Part shown: positions 60,755 to 64,000 of the stretch, one piece after another
Layout of the letters: each line of letters begins with the position of its first letter
Position numbering within the stretch: position 1 is the stretch's first letter
DNA from: Actinomycetes bacterium
GTDB taxonomy: Bacteria > Actinomycetota > Acidimicrobiia > Spongiisociales > JAHEDJ01
Direction of reading: 5' to 3'
Assembly: GCA_024641245.1 (NCBI GenBank)
Contig: JAHEDK010000001.1
Coordinates: forward strand, 195,964 to 259,963
DNA length: 64,000 nt
The notes under the pieces: generated by a model
What the model saw: only the letters and a program-made list of their open reading frames with translations
Database searches by the model: none
What the model was told of the DNA's origin: nothing
Made by a program: the position numbers and the translations under genes

Positions 60755-61546
60755 TCACCGATAGCTGGGTTCGGTCATCTTATTGCGGAGGCTCATCACA
60801 GATTTCGTGTGGATCTGGCAAACGCGAGATTCGGTCACTCCGAGGACGTCTCCGATCTCGGAGAGGGTGAGCCCCTCGTAGTAGTAGAGGGTCACGACCA
60901 AGCGTTCCCGATCGGGCAGTCGGTTGATGGCGTCGGCCAGGACCCGTTTCATCTCTTCAATCTGGAACGCTGCTTCCGGACTGGTGCCGCGCGGGTCGGG
61001 GAGAACGTCGCCGACGGTGGATGAGTCCCGATCCCTACCCAGCAACTCGTCGAGAGCAACCAGTCCAAGAGTCGAAATCTCAGCGAGGTTATCCTGCAAC
61101 TCATTGAGAGGCATATCCATGTGGGACGCCAGCTCTTCCTCGCTCGGAGTCCGCTTGAACCGGTGTTCGAGCTCGACGAGCGACCGTTCGATCTCGCGTG
61201 CTCGCGAGCGGACGGAACGCGGCACCCAATCGAGTTGCCGGAGCTCATCGAGGATGGCACCCCGGATTCGGTTGATGGCGTAGGTTTCGAACTTGAAGCC
61301 TCGTTCGAGGTCGAACTTATCGATGGCGTCGATCAACCCGAAGATTCCGTATGAAATGAGGTCGGATTGCTCGACGTTGCGTGGCAAGCCCACACCGACA
61401 CGACCGGCAACGAACTTCACGAGCGGCGAGTAATGGAGGATCAGGGCGTCTCGGATCTTGTCCTCACCCGACTCCTTGAAGCGTCGCCACAACCCCATTA
61501 CGTGGTCGTCTGAGGATTGATCAGGCTCGCGGATGGCTTCGTTCAT
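60755..61546 (-). CDS. whiG: WhiG/FliA-type RNA polymerase sigma factor
   Basis: Group 3 sigma-70 factor of 263 aa. Region 2: LILHYSPLVKFVAGRVGVGLP, VEQSDLISYGIFGLIDAIDKFD and FKFETYAINRIRGAILDELRQLDWVPRS. Region 3 follows, then region 4 with LPDRERLVVTLYYYEGLTLSEIGDVLGVTESRVCQIHTKSV. In Streptomyces WhiG controls early sporulation; in others FliA drives flagellar genes. No flagellar gene lies in the window. The ATG at 61546 follows AAGG by 7 nt and overlaps the xerC 3' end by 26 bp. Confidence 0.93.
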   Translation of the reverse strand: MNEAIREPDQSSDDHVMGLWRRFKESGEDKIRDALILHYSPLVKFVAGRVGVGLPRNVEQSDLISYGIFGLIDAIDKFDLERGFKFETYAINRIRGAILDELRQLDWVPRSVRSRAREIERSLVELEHRFKRTPSEEELASHMDMPLNELQDNLAEISTLGLVALDELLGRDRDSSTVGDVLPDPRGTSPEAAFQIEEMKRVLADAINRLPDRERLVVTLYYYEGLTLSEIGDVLGVTESRVCQIHTKSVMSLRNKMTEPSYR

Positions 61547-62417
61547 ATGTTGCCTTGAGGTGGTCCCTGGTTACCGAAGTGTAAATCTGGGTGGTCGACA
61601 GATCAATGTGTCCTAACAATTCCTGCACTGATCGTAGATCAGCGCCGCCCTCTAAGAGGTGCGTTGCGAAAGAATGTCGAAATGCATGAGGGAACGTGCC
61701 CGCCCGCCGGCGGACGATTCGTCTGATTCCCCTTGCATCGAGCGGTCCTCCGCGAGCACCGATCCACAGCGCGTCGCCGGCCCCATCACCCGCCAGGTGA
61801 TCCCGGACTGATCGCAGGTAGCGGTCGACTGCGCGCACGGCAGGATCGCCGAGCGGCACAATGCGATGGCGATCTCCTTTGCCGATGACACGAATCATGT
61901 CACGCCCCTCGACGTCGTTCACGCGCAATGAGGCCAGTTCGGCGACGCGAAGTCCGGAGGCATACAGCATCTCCAGAATTGCCTTGTCGCGAATCTCGAG
62001 CGGATCATCACCATCGAGCGCATCGAGCACGCCCAGCATCGCTCGTTGCGGAAGGGCCGATGGCAGCGTCCTGGGCAGCTTGAGTCGCGCCACCTGTTCG
62101 GCCGGGTTGAACGGCAAGGCTCCCCGGCGAGTCAGGTCGGCGAAAAACGTGCGGACCGCTGAAGCTTTCCGAGCGATGGATCGCCGGGCATAGCCGACGG
62201 TGTCTAGATAGGCGAGGTATCGCCTCACGATTCGTCGATCGACTTCCGACGGGGAGGAGATCCCGGCGCGATCGCAGAAGGAGAAGAACTGCGTCAGATC
62301 GCGTCGATATGCTTCAATCGTATGCGGAGAGGCGCCTCGCTGACTCGCCTTCCTTTCGAGATAGGCGACGACGTCGGCTGTTGCCCATCCGGGCATCGGG
62401 GGGATCTTTGCCACCAC
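61521..62417 (-). CDS. xerC: Tyrosine recombinase XerC/XerD family
   Basis: Recombinase of 298 aa for chromosome dimer resolution. The N-terminal SAM-like domain (AYLERKASQRGASPHTIEAYRRDL) precedes the catalytic domain with all active residues: Arg in ASGLRVAELASLR near 165, Lys in GKGDRHRIVPL, HAFRHSFATHLLEGG (His, Arg), LLGHIDLSTTQIYTSV (His and nucleophile Tyr near 284). GTG at 62417 follows GAGG by 5 nt; the open frame upstream overlaps dprA and is not family-like. Position beside dprA is the usual one for actinobacterial xerC, although XerD cannot be excluded. Confidence 0.92.
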   Translation of the reverse strand: MVAKIPPMPGWATADVVAYLERKASQRGASPHTIEAYRRDLTQFFSFCDRAGISSPSEVDRRIVRRYLAYLDTVGYARRSIARKASAVRTFFADLTRRGALPFNPAEQVARLKLPRTLPSALPQRAMLGVLDALDGDDPLEIRDKAILEMLYASGLRVAELASLRVNDVEGRDMIRVIGKGDRHRIVPLGDPAVRAVDRYLRSVRDHLAGDGAGDALWIGARGGPLDARGIRRIVRRRAGTFPHAFRHSFATHLLEGGADLRSVQELLGHIDLSTTQIYTSVTRDHLKATYERSHPRA

Positions 62418-62469
62418 CTCATCCTCGCTGCGGGCAGCACCGGGGTCAACGACCTGCCATCGGCCCGGT

Positions 62470-63504
62470 TCACCCGCCGACCCGGGAACCCGGAACCACC
62501 AGGCCGTTTGTCCAGTGGATCGCTCCGGCAGTTTCGAGGCGAGCCAGGTCGGCGAGTACGTCACCTACCGGGCGGCGGGTCTGTTCGACGATCCAATCGA
62601 CCGTCCGGCCGATCGGTTCGATCAATGCAATGAGATCGCTGCAAGTGCGGGCGGCTACGGTGGCCGGTGGTCCCAACACAAGCGAGATCGCAGCAACGAG
62701 GTCTTCCGCCCCCAGGACGGGTATGGCGCCGTCTCGGATGAGAAGATTGCATCCCTCGGAGGTTGGCCGGTCGACATCCCCCGGCACGGCCAGCACCTCA
62801 CGCCCATGTTCGATGGCCGACTTCGCCGTGATCAACGCTCCTCCGTCCCGACGCGCTTCGACAACAACCGAGACGGCGGATAGCCCGGAGATGATGCGAT
62901 TGCGTGGGGGGAACCGCCAACCGGAAGGGGGCGTACCGGGCGGATACTCCGAGACCACGGCTCCATTCGCCTCCAGGATCGATTCGCCGAGTCGACGGTG
63001 CATCGCCGGATACCATCGGTCGGGGCCACAGCCGAGCACCGCCACCGTGACCCCGCCGGCAGCAACCGCTCCACGATGGGCTGCCCCGTCGACTCCTTTG
63101 GCCAGACCACTGACGACCGGCCAACCGGCCACTGCCAGTGCGTGCCCGAACTGCTCGGCAAGACGCAGTCCGTAGGTGGTGGCCTTTCTGGTTCCGACAA
63201 CAGCCACACCTTGCTCGAAGGGAAGGCGTCCACGGACGAACAGCACATCTGGAGCGTCCGGAAGCGATGCGAGGTGATCGGGGAGATCTTCCCGAAAGAC
63301 GACCTGTATTCCGGCCGACGTCAGTTCCTCACGCCGATCTCCTGCAGGCACAACTGCGGCGCGGCGGGCGTGATCGGGAACCTTCTCTGCGCCCTGTTCG
63401 ATTCGCCCCAGGACGCTCCGAGCCGACCCATGCTTCTCGAGAAGCAAACGTCGTCTGGTCGGGTGCATCCCCACAAAGGCGAGCCTGAGCCGCTCGTCAT
63501 TCAT
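62470..63504 (-). CDS. dprA: DNA-processing protein DprA
   Basis: DprA of 344 aa, loader of RecA on incoming single-stranded DNA during transformation. The Rossmann-like core has VAVVGTRKATTYGLRLAEQFG near 100, VVSGLAKGVDGAAHRGAVAAGG near 130, PRNRIISGLSAVSVVVEA near 200 and a DprA winged-helix C-terminus (GRTVDWIVEQTRRPVGDVLADL). ATG at 63504 is 7 nt after GGGGGGA and overlaps the comM stop (ATGA). Its presence with comM suggests natural-transformation or recombination functions, but no comEA/EC genes are in the window. Confidence 0.93.
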   Translation of the reverse strand: MNDERLRLAFVGMHPTRRRLLLEKHGSARSVLGRIEQGAEKVPDHARRAAVVPAGDRREELTSAGIQVVFREDLPDHLASLPDAPDVLFVRGRLPFEQGVAVVGTRKATTYGLRLAEQFGHALAVAGWPVVSGLAKGVDGAAHRGAVAAGGVTVAVLGCGPDRWYPAMHRRLGESILEANGAVVSEYPPGTPPSGWRFPPRNRIISGLSAVSVVVEARRDGGALITAKSAIEHGREVLAVPGDVDRPTSEGCNLLIRDGAIPVLGAEDLVAAISLVLGPPATVAARTCSDLIALIEPIGRTVDWIVEQTRRPVGDVLADLARLETAGAIHWTNGLVVPGSRVGG

Positions 63505-64000
63505 ATCCATTCCCCCCGATAGGAGAGCGCTTCTGCAACATGTGGTTCCGCGACTACCTCAGACCCGGCCAGATCAGCGACGGTGCGAGCCACCCTCCGA
63601 ATTCGGTCGAACCCGCGACCCGAGATCTCCTGAAGATCGAAAGCTCGCTCCAGCAGGTGCCGAGCTCCAGACTCCCAAACCTGAACATCCAACCGATCGC
63701 GCCGAAGAGCGCTATTCAGCGAACCTCGATCGACCTGAAGCCGTCGCGCCGATGCCACCCGCGCCCTCACCGCCTCGCTCGACTCGCCGGGCGGTCCCAG
63801 CAATGACGGACGATCTATCCGGGGAACCGGAACCCGCAAGTCGAACCGATCGATTATCGGCCCGGACAGGCGGCGCCGGTACCGATCCAGTTGCGAGACC
63901 GAACAGCGGCAGGCCACCAGCCGATCGCCCATGAAGCCGCAGGGACACGGGTTGGTAGCCCCCACAGTCTGGAGAGCCGCCGGGAAGTCAACGGTGGCAC
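63501..64000 (-). CDS. comM: ComM/YifB magnesium chelatase-like protein, 3' part (gene runs off the window)
   Basis: C-terminal 165 residues of a YifB/ComM-type AAA+ protein, a helicase for branch migration in natural transformation. Seen: GATNPCPCGFMGD (the four-cysteine loop starts here), YRRRLSGPIIDRFDLRVPVPRID near the sensor region and the C-terminal RTVADLAGSEVVAEPHVAEALSYR helix pair. The frame is open to the edge of the window, so the 5' end and Walker motifs are outside it. The stop overlaps the dprA start. Confidence 0.93.
   Translation of the reverse strand, partial: ATVDFPAALQTVGATNPCPCGFMGDRLVACRCSVSQLDRYRRRLSGPIIDRFDLRVPVPRIDRPSLLGPPGESSEAVRARVASARRLQVDRGSLNSALRRDRLDVQVWESGARHLLERAFDLQEISGRGFDRIRRVARTVADLAGSEVVAEPHVAEALSYRGEWI

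Overview
The window is a contiguous piece of a high-GC bacterial chromosome (roughly 60-65% G+C by eye) from an actinobacterium. Evidence: the order rpsB-tsf-pyrH-frr-cdsA-dxr-rseP-ispG-proS-rimP-nusA-infB-rbfA-truB-ribF-rpsO-pnp, a WhiG-type sigma factor beside rpsB, an ImuA'/ImuB/DnaE2 mutasome under actinobacterial-type SOS boxes (TCGAAC-N4-GTTCGA), an F420-type luciferase-like oxidoreductase, DUF4032 and DUF4349 proteins, and many genes whose -10 element lies 6-9 nt before the start codon (leaderless transcripts). Thr-rich secreted linkers and the mix of accessory genes suggest Acidimicrobiia or a neighbouring uncultured class rather than Streptomyces or Mycobacterium. That placement is inference.

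Layout. 1-460: non-coding, with a perfect 12-bp hairpin and a tandem of a palindromic repeat. 0.46-23 kb: short, mostly single-gene units: Lhr helicase, DUF971 and DUF4032 proteins, SDR and flavin reductase, a stress protein, an orphan D12 adenine methylase, YajQ, an ABC exporter, a lipoate-ligase-like enzyme, an ECF sigma factor with its translationally coupled membrane partner, an AroQ-esterase fusion, YhhN, ferritin, a uridine-kinase-like protein, a wall lytic enzyme and a VapBC pair. 23-40 kb: dnaE2, a CPA2 antiporter with universal-stress domains, a repeat-built surface protein, an LLM oxidoreductase, a GDSL/MFS/acyltransferase cluster, imuA'-imuB-marR, DUF4349, DUF1801, asnA and two small membrane or secreted genes. 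40-64 kb: almost entirely minus-strand housekeeping genes for translation, RNA metabolism, isoprenoid and phospholipid synthesis, then whiG, xerC, dprA and the 3' end of comM.

Links between distant genes. (i) The ECF sigma gene (16.3 kb) and the surface-protein gene at 28.7 kb have the same promoter architecture, GTAAACC-N16-CGAGT, and the sigma factor's co-transcribed partner is a paralogue of that surface protein. This looks like a small self-regulated ECF regulon controlling modular cell-surface proteins. (ii) dnaE2 and imuA'-imuB, 10 kb apart, each carry one SOS box directly abutting the -10 element, so the mutasome is split but co-regulated. (iii) A 57-bp palindromic element occurs upstream of lhr and between dxr and rseP. 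(iv) Degenerate arrays with an exact 7-nt period lie at several gene ends, and similar words occur inside dnaE2.

No rRNA, tRNA, CRISPR array, insertion sequence or prophage was seen. No gap between genes exceeds about 190 bp apart from the first 460 bases. Start codons were moved from the longest reading frame wherever a ribosome-binding site, a -10 element or a conserved N-terminus argued for it. Two genes (ABC exporter, VapC) have no ATG/GTG/TTG at the conserved start and may use AUU and AUA.
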